From an uncultured Oscillospiraceae bacterium (GTDB taxonomy: Bacteria > Bacillota > Clostridia > Oscillospirales > Oscillospiraceae): a DNA stretch of 64,000 nucleotides. The notes under the pieces are model-generated. The model was not told the origin of the DNA and searched no databases. It saw nothing but the letters and a program-made list of their open reading frames with translations. Of the stretch, positions 1 to 9,337 are shown piece by piece. A program made the translations under genes and the position numbers. The stretch covers positions 41,344-105,343 of the forward strand of contig CAMVRT010000006.1 of NCBI GenBank assembly GCA_947169975.1, written 5' to 3'. The first letter of the stretch is position 1, and the number at the start of each line of letters is the position of its first letter.

Positions 1-895
1 ACGGATGCCCCACGGACAGGAAGAAGCTGCTCTCCTCCGGCAGTGTGCCGGAATCGGATACTACGGCAAAGGCGTTCATCTGCAGGCAGTTGTAGTCGTG
101 AAAGCCCAAAGGTTTGTGGGCGATGACCCGCTTGTCAAACTGAAAGCCGCGCTGCTCAATGAACTTTCGGCTTCGGGGATGACAGGAATAGAGAATGGGC
201 ATATCGTACTTCTCCGCCATGGCGTTCACCGCATTCATGAGGGAGAAGAAGTTGACCTCTGTGTCGATGTTCTCCTCGCGGTGAGCGGAGAGCAGAATAT
301 ACTTGCCCTTTTCCAGCCCCAGGCGGGAGAGAATGTCCGACGCCTCAATCTGCGTGAGATTGCTGTGCAGTACCTCCGCCATGGGGGAGCCCACCACGTA
401 GGTGCGCTCCTTGGGCACACCGGCGGCGTTGAGGTAGCGCCGGGCATGCTCGGAGTAACACAGGTTCACGTCCGCCGTCACGTCCACAATGCGGCGGTTG
501 GTCTCCTCCGGCAGACACTCGTCAAAGCACCGGTTGCCCGCCTCCATGTGGAAGATGGGGATGTGCAGCCGCTTGGCGGCGATGACGCTGAGACAGGAGT
601 TGGTGTCGCCCAGCACCAGCACGGCGTCGGGCTTCTGCTGGCGCATCAGCTTGTAGGAGGCAGCGATGATGTTGCCGATGGTCTCGCCCAGATCCGCCCC
701 CACGGCGTTCAGATAGAAGTCCGGCGCCCGGAGGCCCAGGTCCTCGAAAAAGACCTGGTTGAGCTCGTAGTCATAGTTCTGCCCCGTGTGGACAAGAATC
801 TGATGGAAGTATTTGTCACAGGCCTTGATGGTAGCGGAGAGCCGGATGATCTCCGGCCGCGTGCCGACGATGGTCATGAGCTTCAGCTTTGCCAT
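1..895 (-). CDS. wecB: UDP-N-acetylglucosamine 2-epimerase, WecB/CapG/FnlC-like (3' end outside window)
   Basis: The reverse strand reads from an ATG at 895 to the window edge without a stop, giving about 298 residues of a protein usually near 370-380, so the C-terminus is missing. It opens with MAKLKLMTIVGTRPEI, the classic start of non-hydrolysing UDP-GlcNAc 2-epimerases. It contains LVLGDTNS, the acidic MEAGNRCFDE stretch and LLSAHREEN, all family hallmarks of the GT-B-like epimerase fold. It begins 2 bp after the fnlB stop, so it is the third gene of the operon. In the known CapE-CapF-CapG pathway this enzyme performs the last step, epimerising the 2-position to give UDP-N-acetyl-L-fucosamine. 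A stand-alone role in making UDP-ManNAc is possible but less likely given the neighbours. Cytoplasmic. Confidence 0.93.
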   Translation of the reverse strand, partial: MAKLKLMTIVGTRPEIIRLSATIKACDKYFHQILVHTGQNYDYELNQVFFEDLGLRAPDFYLNAVGADLGETIGNIIAASYKLMRQQKPDAVLVLGDTNSCLSVIAAKRLHIPIFHMEAGNRCFDECLPEETNRRIVDVTADVNLCYSEHARRYLNAAGVPKERTYVVGSPMAEVLHSNLTQIEASDILSRLGLEKGKYILLSAHREENIDTEVNFFSLMNAVNAMAEKYDMPILYSCHPRSRKFIEQRGFQFDKRVIAHKPLGFHDYNCLQMNAFAVVSDSGTLPEESSFFLSVGHP

Positions 896-897
896 GT

Positions 898-2046
898 TCA
901 GACCTCCTCAAAGAATGTATCGGGGTGGCTGGGGTCAAATGGCTCGTTGGCCCACATAAGGGTCACAAGGTTTTCCGTTTCCGAGAGATTGATGATATTG
1001 TGGGTGTAGCCCGGCAGCATGTGTACGGCCTCAATCCGTTCACCGCTGACCTCGAATTCGATCACCTCATCGGTGCCCAACTTGCGCTCCTGAATAAGGC
1101 CATGACCGGAGACAACGATGAAGAACTCCCACTTGGTGTGATGCCAGTGCTGCCCCTTGGTGATGCCGGGCTTGGAGATGTTCACGGAAAACTGCCCGCA
1201 ATTTCCTGTTTTCAAAAGCTCTGTAAAGCTTCCACGCTTGTCGGTGTTCATCCTCAGCGGGAAGGCCACCTTCTCCTTTGGAAGGTAGGAGAGATAGGTG
1301 GAGTAGAGCTTCTTTTCGAAGCTGCCCGCCGGAATCTCCGGCATGACGAGGGTTTCCGGTTGGACGCGGAAGGTTTCGATGAGGTCCGCCAGCTCACCCA
1401 GCGTGACGCTGTGGGTGACGGGAACGCAGCAGAATTCGCCGTCAAAGTGCCCCTTTCCATCCAAGGCGTCCAGCAACTCCGCCACCACGTCGTCGATATA
1501 GACCAGGGTGAGCCGGGTATTCCGGTCGTTGATCTGAATCGGCAGATCGTGGGCCCGGTTGTGGCAGAAGGTGGCCACCACGCTGTTGTAGTTGGGGTGG
1601 CACCACTTGCCGAAGATGTTGGGGAAGCGGTAGATGAGGGTTTTGGCCCCGGTGCGCGCGCCGTAGTCCCGCATCAGCTGCTCGCCCGCCCGCTTGCTCT
1701 CGCCGTAGGGGTTGTCCAGCGCCGCCTGGATGGAGGAGGAGATCATGATGGGGCACCGGTTGCCGGAGCGTTCCAGCAGAGACAGCAGCGTGGCGGTGAA
1801 ATCCCGGTTGCCCTCCATAAACTCCGACTGCTCCTTTGGGCGGTTGACCCCTGCCAGATGAAACACGAAGTCCGCTTCTGCGCAGTAGCGGCCCAACTCG
1901 CCTTCTGAGGTGTCCAGGTCACACAAAAAGAGCTTGTCGATCTTCAGATCAGGCCGGGTGCGATCCTTGCCATCCCGCAGAGCCTCCAGCGCGGCGGTGA
2001 GATTTTTCCCCACGAAGCCCTTGGCGCCGGTGATGAGAATGTCCAT
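898..2046 (-). CDS. fnlB: Bifunctional nucleotide-sugar reductase/epimerase, CapF/FnlB/WbjC-like
   Basis: A 382-residue protein, the usual CapF length. Residues 1-250 form a short-chain-dehydrogenase domain with the NAD(P)-binding ITGAKGFVGKN at the start and a YxxxK pair in NPYGESKRAGE near residue 115. Residues about 260-382 form a cupin with a His-rich GQHWHHTKWEF strand that would bind the metal. In CapF the cupin epimerises at C3 and the reductase domain then reduces C4 of the 4-keto intermediate with NADPH. It lies 3 bp downstream of fnlA and 2 bp upstream of the epimerase gene, all on the minus strand, which supports an intact UDP-L-FucNAc pathway. Confidence 0.93.
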   Translation of the reverse strand: MDILITGAKGFVGKNLTAALEALRDGKDRTRPDLKIDKLFLCDLDTSEGELGRYCAEADFVFHLAGVNRPKEQSEFMEGNRDFTATLLSLLERSGNRCPIMISSSIQAALDNPYGESKRAGEQLMRDYGARTGAKTLIYRFPNIFGKWCHPNYNSVVATFCHNRAHDLPIQINDRNTRLTLVYIDDVVAELLDALDGKGHFDGEFCCVPVTHSVTLGELADLIETFRVQPETLVMPEIPAGSFEKKLYSTYLSYLPKEKVAFPLRMNTDKRGSFTELLKTGNCGQFSVNISKPGITKGQHWHHTKWEFFIVVSGHGLIQERKLGTDEVIEFEVSGERIEAVHMLPGYTHNIINLSETENLVTLMWANEPFDPSHPDTFFEEV

Positions 2047-2049
2047 ATC

Positions 2050-3093
2050 TTACTCCTTTGCCAGCTCCTCACGGATATACGCCAGGGTCATCAGCTTGTC
2101 CTTTACCTCGTCCACAGTCATGAGACGGGTATTGGCACTGGTGAACTCCGTCAAGGTGTTCCGCTTTACGTCGCCGTCCTTAAAATACTTGTCGTAGTTC
2201 AGATCGCGCTGGTCGGCGGGCACGCGGTAGAAGTTGCCCAGATCCAGCGCATGGGCGCACTCCTCGTTGGTCAGCAGCGTCTCGTACATCTTTTCGCCGT
2301 GGCGGATGCCAATGACCTTCACGGAGATCTTATCCTCCGGGTCAAAGAGCGCCTTGGTGGCCAGAGCCAGCGTTTCGATGGTGCAGGCGGGCGCCTTTTG
2401 CACCAGAATGTCGCCGCTCTCGCCGTGTTCAAAGGCGAACAGCACCAGATCCACAGCCTCCTCCAGGCTCATGACGAACCGTGTCATCTTCGGCTCTGTG
2501 ATGGTGATGGGCTCACCCTTGTGGATCTGCTCGATCCACAGCGGCACCACACTGCCGCGGGAGCAGAGGACGTTGCCGTACCGGGTGCAGCAGATTTTGG
2601 TCTGCTTCGTGGTCCGCGCCTTGGCAACGGCTACTTTCTCCATCATGGCCTTGCTGGTACCCATGGCGTTGACGGGGTAGGCGGCCTTGTCGGTGGATAG
2701 GCAGATCACACTGCGCACACCCGCCTCGATGGCGGCGGTGAGCATGTTGTCCGTGCCGAAGACGTTGGTTTTCACGGCCTCCAGCGGGAAGAACTCACAG
2801 GAGGGAACCTGCTTCAGCGCCGCCGCGTGGAAAATGTAGTCCACGCCGTACATGGTGTTTCTGAGGCTCTGCAGATCCCGCACATCGCCGATAAAGAACT
2901 TCAGCTTCTGCGACGCCTCGGGGTGGCTTGCCTGATACTGGTGGCGCATGTCGTCCTGCTTCTTCTCGTCGCGGGAGAAGATGCGGATCTCACCGATGTC
3001 GGTGTCCAGAAACCGGTTCAGGACAGCGTTGCCGAATGAACCTGTTCCGCCGGTGATAAGAAGCGTCTTGCCGGAAAAAGCACCTGAAAGCAT
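2050..3093 (-). CDS. fnlA: UDP-N-acetylglucosamine 4,6-dehydratase/5-epimerase, CapE/FnlA-like
   Basis: First enzyme of UDP-L-FucNAc synthesis: it converts UDP-GlcNAc to the 4-keto-6-deoxy-L-talo/arabino intermediates. The SDR nucleotide-binding motif ITGGTGSFGNAV is at the N-terminus, followed by FHAAALKQVP and the active-site stretch NAMGTSKAMMEK. Met stands where most SDRs have Tyr, as I recall for CapE. An in-frame ATG exists up to 3120, but that lies only about 9 nt from the predicted transcription start. A GAGAGG ribosome site suits ATG 3093 (spacing 9) or ATG 3099 (spacing 3), so I chose 3093, giving 347 residues. First gene of the fnlA-fnlB-wecB operon, divergent from the main polysaccharide cluster. 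Confidence 0.93.
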   Translation of the reverse strand: MLSGAFSGKTLLITGGTGSFGNAVLNRFLDTDIGEIRIFSRDEKKQDDMRHQYQASHPEASQKLKFFIGDVRDLQSLRNTMYGVDYIFHAAALKQVPSCEFFPLEAVKTNVFGTDNMLTAAIEAGVRSVICLSTDKAAYPVNAMGTSKAMMEKVAVAKARTTKQTKICCTRYGNVLCSRGSVVPLWIEQIHKGEPITITEPKMTRFVMSLEEAVDLVLFAFEHGESGDILVQKAPACTIETLALATKALFDPEDKISVKVIGIRHGEKMYETLLTNEECAHALDLGNFYRVPADQRDLNYDKYFKDGDVKRNTLTEFTSANTRLMTVDEVKDKLMTLAYIREELAKE

Positions 3094-3135
3094 GATCATC
3101 GTCCTCTCGAGTAAAAACATAATAACACAATTTGC

Positions 3136-3164
3136 AGTATATCACAATCGGGCAAGTGGTGCAA
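3136..3164 (-). promoter_or_regulatory. Promoter of the fnlA operon
   Basis: On the minus strand TTGCAC (3159-3164) is followed after exactly 17 bp by TATACT (3136-3141). This predicts transcription from about 3129, leaving a short leader before fnlA. Confidence 0.7.
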
Positions 3165-3311
3165 TCGGAAATTGCAGGGTAGCGGACATGCTTGACATAG
3201 AATAAAAAACGATAGCCGAAATGCGGTCGCGATCACGATGAAGCAATACGAAAACTTGCAAATCGGGAGAACAATACTTGCCTTTTTGCCAATCTTTTTT
3301 TCTCTTACGGA

Positions 3312-3340
3312 TTGAAGAAAGAAAAATTATGATGTATAAT
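3312..3340 (+). promoter_or_regulatory. Promoter of the polysaccharide cluster
   Basis: TTGAAG (3312-3317), a 17-bp spacer and a perfect TATAAT (3335-3340). Transcription would start near 3347, about 57 nt before the GTG at 3404. This argues against any longer version of the first gene starting upstream, at 3278. The 3121-3403 gap otherwise holds only this and the opposing fnlA promoter. Confidence 0.75.
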
Positions 3341-3403
3341 ATTAATTTGAATAGGTGTGGGGATACACAATTTGGATTTTTACAAAGCAGGGAGAGAGAG
3401 CGA

Positions 3404-4510
3404 GTGAAGATTCTATACGTGGCTACGGTCAGATCGCATATCGGTCAATTCCATGTTCCGGTGATAAACGCATTAAAAGCAGCCGGACATGAGGTTCACG
3501 CGGCGTATCACGATAATTCCGCAGATAAGCCCGGACTGGATTTATCCATGTTGGATCAGGTTTTTGAAGTGCCTTTCGAGCGGAGCCCGTACAGCCCCAC
3601 AAACGTGAAAGCCTGCAAGCTCTTGAAGAAGATCATCGATGAGGGCGATTATGACATCATACACTGCCACACGCCGGTGGGCGGCGTGGTGACACGCATT
3701 GCGGCCAGAGACGCCCGAAAACGCGGTACCAAGGTGTTTTACACCGCCCATGGATTCCACTTTTACAAGGGAGCAAGCAAAAAGTATTGGGCGCTGTTCT
3801 ATCCGGTGGAAAAGCTGCTGGCCAAGGATACGGACGTGCTCATTACCATCAACCAGGAGGACTACGAACTGGCGACGAGCCATCATTTCAAGGCGGGCAA
3901 GATCGTAAAGATTAACGGTGTCGGAGTCGATCTGTCCAAATTCCATGTGGCTACGGATGAGGAAAAACTGGAGACGCGCCGGGAGTATGGCTTTTCCAAA
4001 GATCAGTTTGTCATGCTTTATGCCGCTGACCTCTCTGAACGAAAGAATCAACCTATGATTTTCCGGGCTCTGGCGAAAATCAAGGACGAGTGTCCGAATG
4101 TCCTTGCGCTGATGCCTGGCCAACCCATTCTGCAAAAGGAATATGAGCAGCAGTGCTGCGAACTGGGGATTTCATCTATGGTGAGGTTTCTCGGCTACCG
4201 CAGAGACATAGATAAGCTTTTGGTTGCCTGCGACTGCGTGATTTCATCCAGCCGGCAGGAGGGCCTTCCCATCAATTTGATTGAAGCCGCCGCCAGCGGC
4301 AGATATATCATCGCCACCGACGTCCGCGGCAACGCGGACGTGGTGAAGCAGAGCGGCTATGGCGCGCTGGTAAAGCTGAACGACGATGAAGCTATGGCTC
4401 GGGAAATCAAAAAGGCCATGGGGGTCAGCGGAGGATATGATCTGGGCAGAGTGAGCTTATTTGATGAGAAAGAGATCGTGCGAACAGTTCTCGACCTGTA
4501 TCAATGCTGA
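3404..4510 (+). CDS. Glycosyltransferase, GT4 family (EpsD/CapM-like)
   Basis: A 368-residue retaining glycosyltransferase with two Rossmann halves. The N-terminal acceptor domain opens with VKILYVATVRSHIGQFH. The C-terminal donor domain contains the EX7E element in RQEGLPINLIEA, which contacts the sugar nucleotide. I start at GTG 3404, just after a GGGAGAG ribosome site and downstream of the mapped promoter. The reading frame is open further upstream but that part would be untranscribed. First gene of the long rightward cluster. Donor and acceptor cannot be read from sequence; family resemblance is to EpsD and capsule CapM proteins acting at the cytoplasmic face. Confidence 0.9.
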   Translation: MKILYVATVRSHIGQFHVPVINALKAAGHEVHAAYHDNSADKPGLDLSMLDQVFEVPFERSPYSPTNVKACKLLKKIIDEGDYDIIHCHTPVGGVVTRIAARDARKRGTKVFYTAHGFHFYKGASKKYWALFYPVEKLLAKDTDVLITINQEDYELATSHHFKAGKIVKINGVGVDLSKFHVATDEEKLETRREYGFSKDQFVMLYAADLSERKNQPMIFRALAKIKDECPNVLALMPGQPILQKEYEQQCCELGISSMVRFLGYRRDIDKLLVACDCVISSSRQEGLPINLIEAAASGRYIIATDVRGNADVVKQSGYGALVKLNDDEAMAREIKKAMGVSGGYDLGRVSLFDEKEIVRTVLDLYQC

Positions 4511-4557
4511 GAAAGGACACATACGACCATATTACTATGTGTTAGAGGTTGCTTTCC

Positions 4558-5538
4558 GTGTTTGAATTTATCTATTTGCTTCGAATCCTTGCGGCAATTC
4601 TGATTACAAATTCGCATTATGAGGCCGTGTATCCGGTTTCTGTGATAGCAAACGGCGGACTGCTGGGAGATGTGATTTTCTTTGCGGTTTCCGGCTATTG
4701 CCTGTACCCTGTCAACCACACTTTTCCCAAATGGTATGGACGCAGGCTCAAACGGATTTACCCCGTTGTGTGGCTGATTACGCTGATCTACTGCCTGATC
4801 GGTTTTTACCAGGCGAATTCGGTAAAGGGCTTTGTAAAGCTCTTTCTCTACCCGACGTACTATCACTTTGTGGCGTCGATTATTCTGCTGTACATTGTTT
4901 TCTTCCTGGTGTCGAAGCTGCTGCAGAAGCAGCCGACCTGTTTTGACCGCAATTTCACCCTTGTTCTGACGGCCCTTGCGGTTTCCTACGCAATTATCTA
5001 CGTCACGGTTTACGACCGCTCCTACTACCATATTGACACGGTGCGGGAGCCGATGATCGAGTTCCTCTATTTCTTCGCGATGATGATCGGACTGTGGTTC
5101 AGGAATTACAAAGATCGTTTTCTGGGGAAGAACAAGGCCTGGCCGTGGGTGGTCGCATTGGCGCTGTTCTGCGGTTACTTCGCCTCGAAGATCGCCTTCT
5201 CCAGAGGAATGGTCAGCAGCGGACTCCAGTTCGTGAATCAGGTGCTCCTCCTGTTGCTGCTTGTTTGTCTGTTCCGCGGATTCATCGGACTGGAGGAGAA
5301 GCTGGGCAGAATGCCGCAGAAGCTGCATCGTGCCGTGGTATATGTGGCGGGATTCGCCTTCGAGATTTATTTGGTCCAGTATGCCTTGATCCCGCGGCTG
5401 AACATTGGCCCGTTCCCGCTGAATTTCCTGCTGGTCTCCGGAGCGATTCTGGTATCCGCGTGGCTGCTGCATCTGCTGCATGACTGGATCATGGGGAAAA
5501 TCGACGGCTTGTTCAAGAAGTCGAAGGGACTGGATTGA
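4558..5538 (+). CDS. Membrane acyltransferase, acyltransferase-3 family (probable sugar O-acetyltransferase)
   Basis: About 326 residues, almost wholly hydrophobic, with roughly ten predicted membrane segments. The order FEFIYLLRILAAILITNSHY, then GDVIFFAVSGYCL, then the basic WYGRRLKRIYP loop is typical of acyltransferase-3 proteins, which transfer acetyl groups to sugars of surface polymers. The His of the NSH motif is the likely catalytic residue. The frame is open from TTG 4549, but GAGG at 4545-4548 best fits GTG 4558. It is shorter than OafA because there is no extracytoplasmic C-terminal domain. It lies 47 bp after the preceding glycosyltransferase in the same operon. Confidence 0.8.
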   Translation: MFEFIYLLRILAAILITNSHYEAVYPVSVIANGGLLGDVIFFAVSGYCLYPVNHTFPKWYGRRLKRIYPVVWLITLIYCLIGFYQANSVKGFVKLFLYPTYYHFVASIILLYIVFFLVSKLLQKQPTCFDRNFTLVLTALAVSYAIIYVTVYDRSYYHIDTVREPMIEFLYFFAMMIGLWFRNYKDRFLGKNKAWPWVVALALFCGYFASKIAFSRGMVSSGLQFVNQVLLLLLLVCLFRGFIGLEEKLGRMPQKLHRAVVYVAGFAFEIYLVQYALIPRLNIGPFPLNFLLVSGAILVSAWLLHLLHDWIMGKIDGLFKKSKGLD

Positions 5539-5587
5539 GGACGGGGAAGCATACCCTTTCCCAGATGAAAGAGAGGATAGAGATAAT

Positions 5588-6691
5588 ATGGGAGATAGCC
5601 CCATTCGGGTGCTGCAGGTCGTCACGCAGATGACGCGCGGCGGCTTGGAAACCATGCTGATGAATTACTACCGGCATATTGACCGGACAAAGGTGCAGTT
5701 CGATTTTCTGGAACACAGAAGCTATATGGCGGATTACGATGAGGAGATCCTGACCCTGGGCGGCAGGATCCACCGCCTTCCCCGGCTGAATCCGCTGAGC
5801 AGAGAATATCTCACCGCCTTGGATCGCTTCTTTGCCGACCATCCCGAGTACCGGATTGTGCATTCTCACCTGGACTGTATGGCTGGGATCCCGCTGAAGG
5901 CTGCCCAAAAGCACGGCGTTCCGATGCGGATCGCCCACGCCCACAGCAGTAGCCAGAATAAGAACCTCAAATATCCAATCAAACTGATCTGCAGGCAGAG
6001 CATTCCTCGGTATGCAACAGACCTCTTTGCCTGTGGACAGGAGGCAGGACGATGGATGTTTAGGGGACATGACTTTACGGTTCTCAACAATGCGATCGAG
6101 GCGGAGAAATACGTATACGACGAGTCGATTCGAGCGGAGGTCAGACAAGAGTTTGGAATCGATCCGCAGGTATTGGTCATGGGACACGTCGGACGGTTCA
6201 GCCCGGAGAAGAACCACAAGTTTCTGATTAATGTTTTTTACAGTCTTGCGCAGAAGCACACAGACAGCAGATTGCTTTTGGTCGGGTCGGGTCCGTTGGA
6301 AACAGAGATCCGGGAGCAGTGCAATAAACTGGGCATTGAGGACCGTGTGATTTTCGCCGGGATCCGGAGCGATGTGAACCGGATCCTGCAGGCGATGGAT
6401 GTTTTTGTGTTGCCGTCCCTGTATGAAGGACTGGGAATTGTTGCGGTGGAAGCACAGGCGGCAGGTCTGCCCTGCATTGCCTCGGACAGAGTGCCGGAGG
6501 AATGTGTGCGGACAAACGGACTGGTCCACTTCCTCTCTCTGAAAGAGACCCCGGATCGCTGGGCGCAGGAAGTTTTGCAGCAGATGCTCTTCAAGCGTAC
6601 AGACAGAAGCTCTGAGATTCGGCGGAACGAGTATGATATCCGGGAAAACGCCAAATGGCTTCAGGACTTCTACCTGACCCATTGGAACTGA
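5588..6691 (+). CDS. Glycosyltransferase, GT4 family (EpsF-like)
   Basis: A 367-residue GT-B glycosyltransferase. The acceptor domain starts IRVLQVVTQMTRGGLETML, the glycine-rich loop common to EpsF-like enzymes. HSHLDCMAGIPLKAA and RIAHAHSSSQNKN follow, and the donor domain carries LPSLYEGLGIVAVEA with the EX7E pair. The frame is open from 5480 but ATG 5588, 11 bp after GAGAGG, gives the standard N-terminus. It shares its overall plan with the gene at 8225, suggesting two related linkages. Confidence 0.9.
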   Translation: MGDSPIRVLQVVTQMTRGGLETMLMNYYRHIDRTKVQFDFLEHRSYMADYDEEILTLGGRIHRLPRLNPLSREYLTALDRFFADHPEYRIVHSHLDCMAGIPLKAAQKHGVPMRIAHAHSSSQNKNLKYPIKLICRQSIPRYATDLFACGQEAGRWMFRGHDFTVLNNAIEAEKYVYDESIRAEVRQEFGIDPQVLVMGHVGRFSPEKNHKFLINVFYSLAQKHTDSRLLLVGSGPLETEIREQCNKLGIEDRVIFAGIRSDVNRILQAMDVFVLPSLYEGLGIVAVEAQAAGLPCIASDRVPEECVRTNGLVHFLSLKETPDRWAQEVLQQMLFKRTDRSSEIRRNEYDIRENAKWLQDFYLTHWN

Positions 6692-6705
6692 GATAAGGGG
6701 AAAAA

Positions 6706-7584
6706 ATGTGTAAGCTCTCAATTGTTACGCCAACATATAACCGCGCCCCATATCTGGAGCAGTGCTTCCGGTCCCTGGAGGCGCAGACGAACCACGATTT
6801 TGAGTGGATCCTTGTAGATGACGGCAGCACCGACAACACGGCGGACATCGTTTCCGCCTTTCACACAGACCGGTTTCCCATTCGCTTTGTCCGGAAGGCC
6901 AACGGCGGGAAGCACACGGCGCTGAACGCGTCACATCCTTACATCCACGGGACATATGTACTGATTTTGGACAGCGACGATTATTTAACAGAGACAGCTG
7001 TTGAGACTGTCTTGGCCGCATGGGGGCGGTTTGAGCAAAACCCGGAGGTGGGAATCGTCACGTTCCTGAAAGGAACGGATGTGGACCATCCCGTCTGCGC
7101 CGCTGCAGAGTACGATGTTCCTGTAGAGATCATGCGCTACCGCCGGATCCGCTACACGAGAACTGACTGCTGCGAAGTGATCCGCGCGGAGCTTTTCAAG
7201 AGATACCCGTTCCCGGAATTTGCCGGGGAGCGCTTTTTGGCGGAGTCCGCCCTGTGGGACAGAGTCAGCTTTACGCACAAATGCGTCTATCAGCCTTCCG
7301 TAATCTACATCTGTGAGTATCTGGATGGCGGCCTGACAAAGTCAGGCCGGGCCATGCGCATCCGGAATCCCCAAGGTGGAATGTATACGGCAAACCTGAG
7401 GATGGACCGGCGTAACTTTGCAGCGCAAAGATGGAAGAGCGGGATGCTTTATACCTGTTATGGGCGCTTTGCGCACAAGAGCATCGCTGAGCAGTTGAAA
7501 GAGACAGATCATCCTGGGCTTGCTGCGGCGTGCTATCCGTTTGGATTTGCGTTGTATCTGTACTGGAAACACAGATATTATTGA
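6706..7584 (+). CDS. Glycosyltransferase, GT2 family
   Basis: A 292-residue GT-A inverting glycosyltransferase. The N-terminal CKLSIVTPTYNRAPYLEQC strand, the VDDGSTD nucleotide-binding turn near residue 38 and the DSDD metal-binding motif near residue 88 are all present. ATG 6706 follows AAGGGG with an A-rich spacer, 14 bp after the preceding gene. The C-terminal third has basic and aromatic stretches but no clear membrane span, so it is probably a soluble or peripherally bound enzyme adding one sugar to the lipid-linked repeat unit. Confidence 0.88.
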   Translation: MCKLSIVTPTYNRAPYLEQCFRSLEAQTNHDFEWILVDDGSTDNTADIVSAFHTDRFPIRFVRKANGGKHTALNASHPYIHGTYVLILDSDDYLTETAVETVLAAWGRFEQNPEVGIVTFLKGTDVDHPVCAAAEYDVPVEIMRYRRIRYTRTDCCEVIRAELFKRYPFPEFAGERFLAESALWDRVSFTHKCVYQPSVIYICEYLDGGLTKSGRAMRIRNPQGGMYTANLRMDRRNFAAQRWKSGMLYTCYGRFAHKSIAEQLKETDHPGLAAACYPFGFALYLYWKHRYY

Positions 7585-7646
7585 TTTGCGATAAAAAGGA
7601 CAATAACACAGATGGCAATGAAAGTGTGGGATTGATATTGGAATGG

Positions 7647-8174
7647 ATGAAGCAATTCGCGATGGATTATGCACGCCTTGATGGATGTGGAAAATTTGGG
7701 CTGAGATGGATAAACCTATTGTTTAGACACAATATCCGGTTTTTGCTGTGGTATCGCCTCTGGCAGCGAGGAAGCTTGATTGGCAGAATCGGATGCTTCC
7801 GATGCTCAAGAAGATACGGCTTGGAATTTAGCCGCAATGCGACAATTGCTCCGGGGTTATTTCTAGGACACCCCTATAATATCACGGTGGGGAATGGAGT
7901 AGTAATTGGGAAAAATGTGAACCTGAGCAAAGGATGCACCTTGGGTAATATTCGAACGGGAAAACGCCAAGGAAGTCCCAGAATCGGAGATTGTGTATTT
8001 ATCGGTATCAATGCCACGATAGTCGGTGGAATCGGCGTTGGTGATGATGTAGTCATCGCTCCAAATGCGTTTGTTAATTTTGATGTTCCACCACACTCTG
8101 TTGTTATTGGGAATCCGGGAATCATTCACCACAAAGATAATGCAACTGGGGAGATCATTCTCAATCGTGTATAG
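7647..8174 (+). CDS. Serine acetyltransferase-like hexapeptide-repeat acyltransferase
   Basis: About 175 residues. The C-terminal half shows the left-handed beta-helix hexapeptide pattern of isoleucine- and valine-led repeats, with GHPYNITVGNGVVIGKNV and FIGINATIVGGIGVGDD. It resembles CysE-type acetyltransferases, but within a polysaccharide cluster it more likely O- or N-acetylates a sugar. The N-terminal helical part is short compared with CysE. No strong ribosome site is visible: ATG 7647 is preceded by a weak TTGGAATGG, and GTG 7626 or TTG 7632 in the same frame are alternatives. It sits 62 bp downstream of the GT2 gene. Confidence 0.8.
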   Translation: MKQFAMDYARLDGCGKFGLRWINLLFRHNIRFLLWYRLWQRGSLIGRIGCFRCSRRYGLEFSRNATIAPGLFLGHPYNITVGNGVVIGKNVNLSKGCTLGNIRTGKRQGSPRIGDCVFIGINATIVGGIGVGDDVVIAPNAFVNFDVPPHSVVIGNPGIIHHKDNATGEIILNRV

Positions 8175-8224
8175 TCAAAAGAATAGTCATTGCGAAGATT
8201 AATCGATCGAGATAGGTGTAACGA

Positions 8225-9337
8225 ATGTTTGGGATCAAAAAAAAGGTACTGATCGTAGCTGCAACCTTGCGGATCGGCGGCGCAGAAAAGGTTGCCCGGG
8301 ATATTGGGCTTTACGCCGATCCGGAGCAATTTGAAGTGCATTATCTTGTTTTCGGTGACGAGATCGGGGACTATGAGCAGGAACTTCAGAAGCACGGTTG
8401 CAGAATCATCCATATGGAGGCACCCAAAACAGGGTATGTGCGATTTGTAAAAGACTTGAGGCATCTGATGCGTCAGAACCGATACACAGCTGTGCACGCT
8501 CATACGATGTTCAATATCGGCCTCATTATGCTGGCGGCATGGCTGGAAAAGGTCCCGATCCGCATCTCCCACGCTCACTCTGCGTTGAATGACGGCGGCG
8601 GAATGGTCAAACGGGTTTACGAGATGGCCATGCGTCGGCTGATCCTGTGGTTTGCGACGGATTTGATTGCGTGCGGCCTGGCAGCCGGAGATCGGCTTTA
8701 TGGCAAGAAAGCCTTCTCAAAGAGAGGGCATTTGATCCTGAACGGTATCCGGACAGTGGACTATCGGTTCAATAGAGAAGCGCGGGACAGAATCAGGGAG
8801 ACCATACAGATGAAAGATGCGTTTGTATTGGGGCATGTGGGCCACCTGTCAGAGGTAAAAAACCAAAGCTATTTGATTCGGCTAATGCCTGAAATATTGA
8901 AGCGCAGGCCAAGCGCAAAGCTGCTGATGCTCGGAGAGGGCAAAGACCGTTCTATGTTGGAGGGGCTTGTTCGAGCGCTGAACTTGACAGAGCGTGTTAT
9001 CATGACCGGCAATGTCCGCAATGTTGCGGACTACCTCAGTGCCATGGACGTGTTTGCATTTCCGTCTCTATATGAGGGGATGCCGCTTTCCGTCGTTGAA
9101 GTGCAGGCGAACGGCCTGCCCTGTGTCCTATCTACAGGCGTACCGAAGGATGTTTATCTGACGGATTTGGTTCGACCTTTGCCGCTGGACAAGCCTGACG
9201 AATGGATCGAAGCGATCTGCAGCGCACGGCGAAACAAACCGGAGAGATACGCCGATGAGCTGAAGGAGAAGGGCTTTGACACGGAGACCGTGATGCAGAA
9301 GTTTTTGAAGATCTACGAAAGAGCTGAGATTAATTGA
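8225..9337 (+). CDS. Glycosyltransferase, GT4 family
   Basis: A 370-residue GT-B enzyme. It begins with a basic KKKVLIVAATLRIGGAEK segment, continues with HAHTMFNIGL and RISHAHSALND in the acceptor domain, and carries FPSLYEGMPLSVVEV, the EX7E donor-binding pair, near residue 285. ATG 8225 follows GATAGG. Its TGA stop overlaps the TTG start of the next glycosyltransferase by four bases, so the two are probably translationally coupled. Confidence 0.9.
   Translation: MFGIKKKVLIVAATLRIGGAEKVARDIGLYADPEQFEVHYLVFGDEIGDYEQELQKHGCRIIHMEAPKTGYVRFVKDLRHLMRQNRYTAVHAHTMFNIGLIMLAAWLEKVPIRISHAHSALNDGGGMVKRVYEMAMRRLILWFATDLIACGLAAGDRLYGKKAFSKRGHLILNGIRTVDYRFNREARDRIRETIQMKDAFVLGHVGHLSEVKNQSYLIRLMPEILKRRPSAKLLMLGEGKDRSMLEGLVRALNLTERVIMTGNVRNVADYLSAMDVFAFPSLYEGMPLSVVEVQANGLPCVLSTGVPKDVYLTDLVRPLPLDKPDEWIEAICSARRNKPERYADELKEKGFDTETVMQKFLKIYERAEIN

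Noticed and set aside
5..1908. Long open frames on the plus strand across 5-1009 and 889-1908
   Set aside because: They lie opposite the well-supported wecB and fnlB genes and read as low-quality His/Val-rich proteins with no ribosome site.
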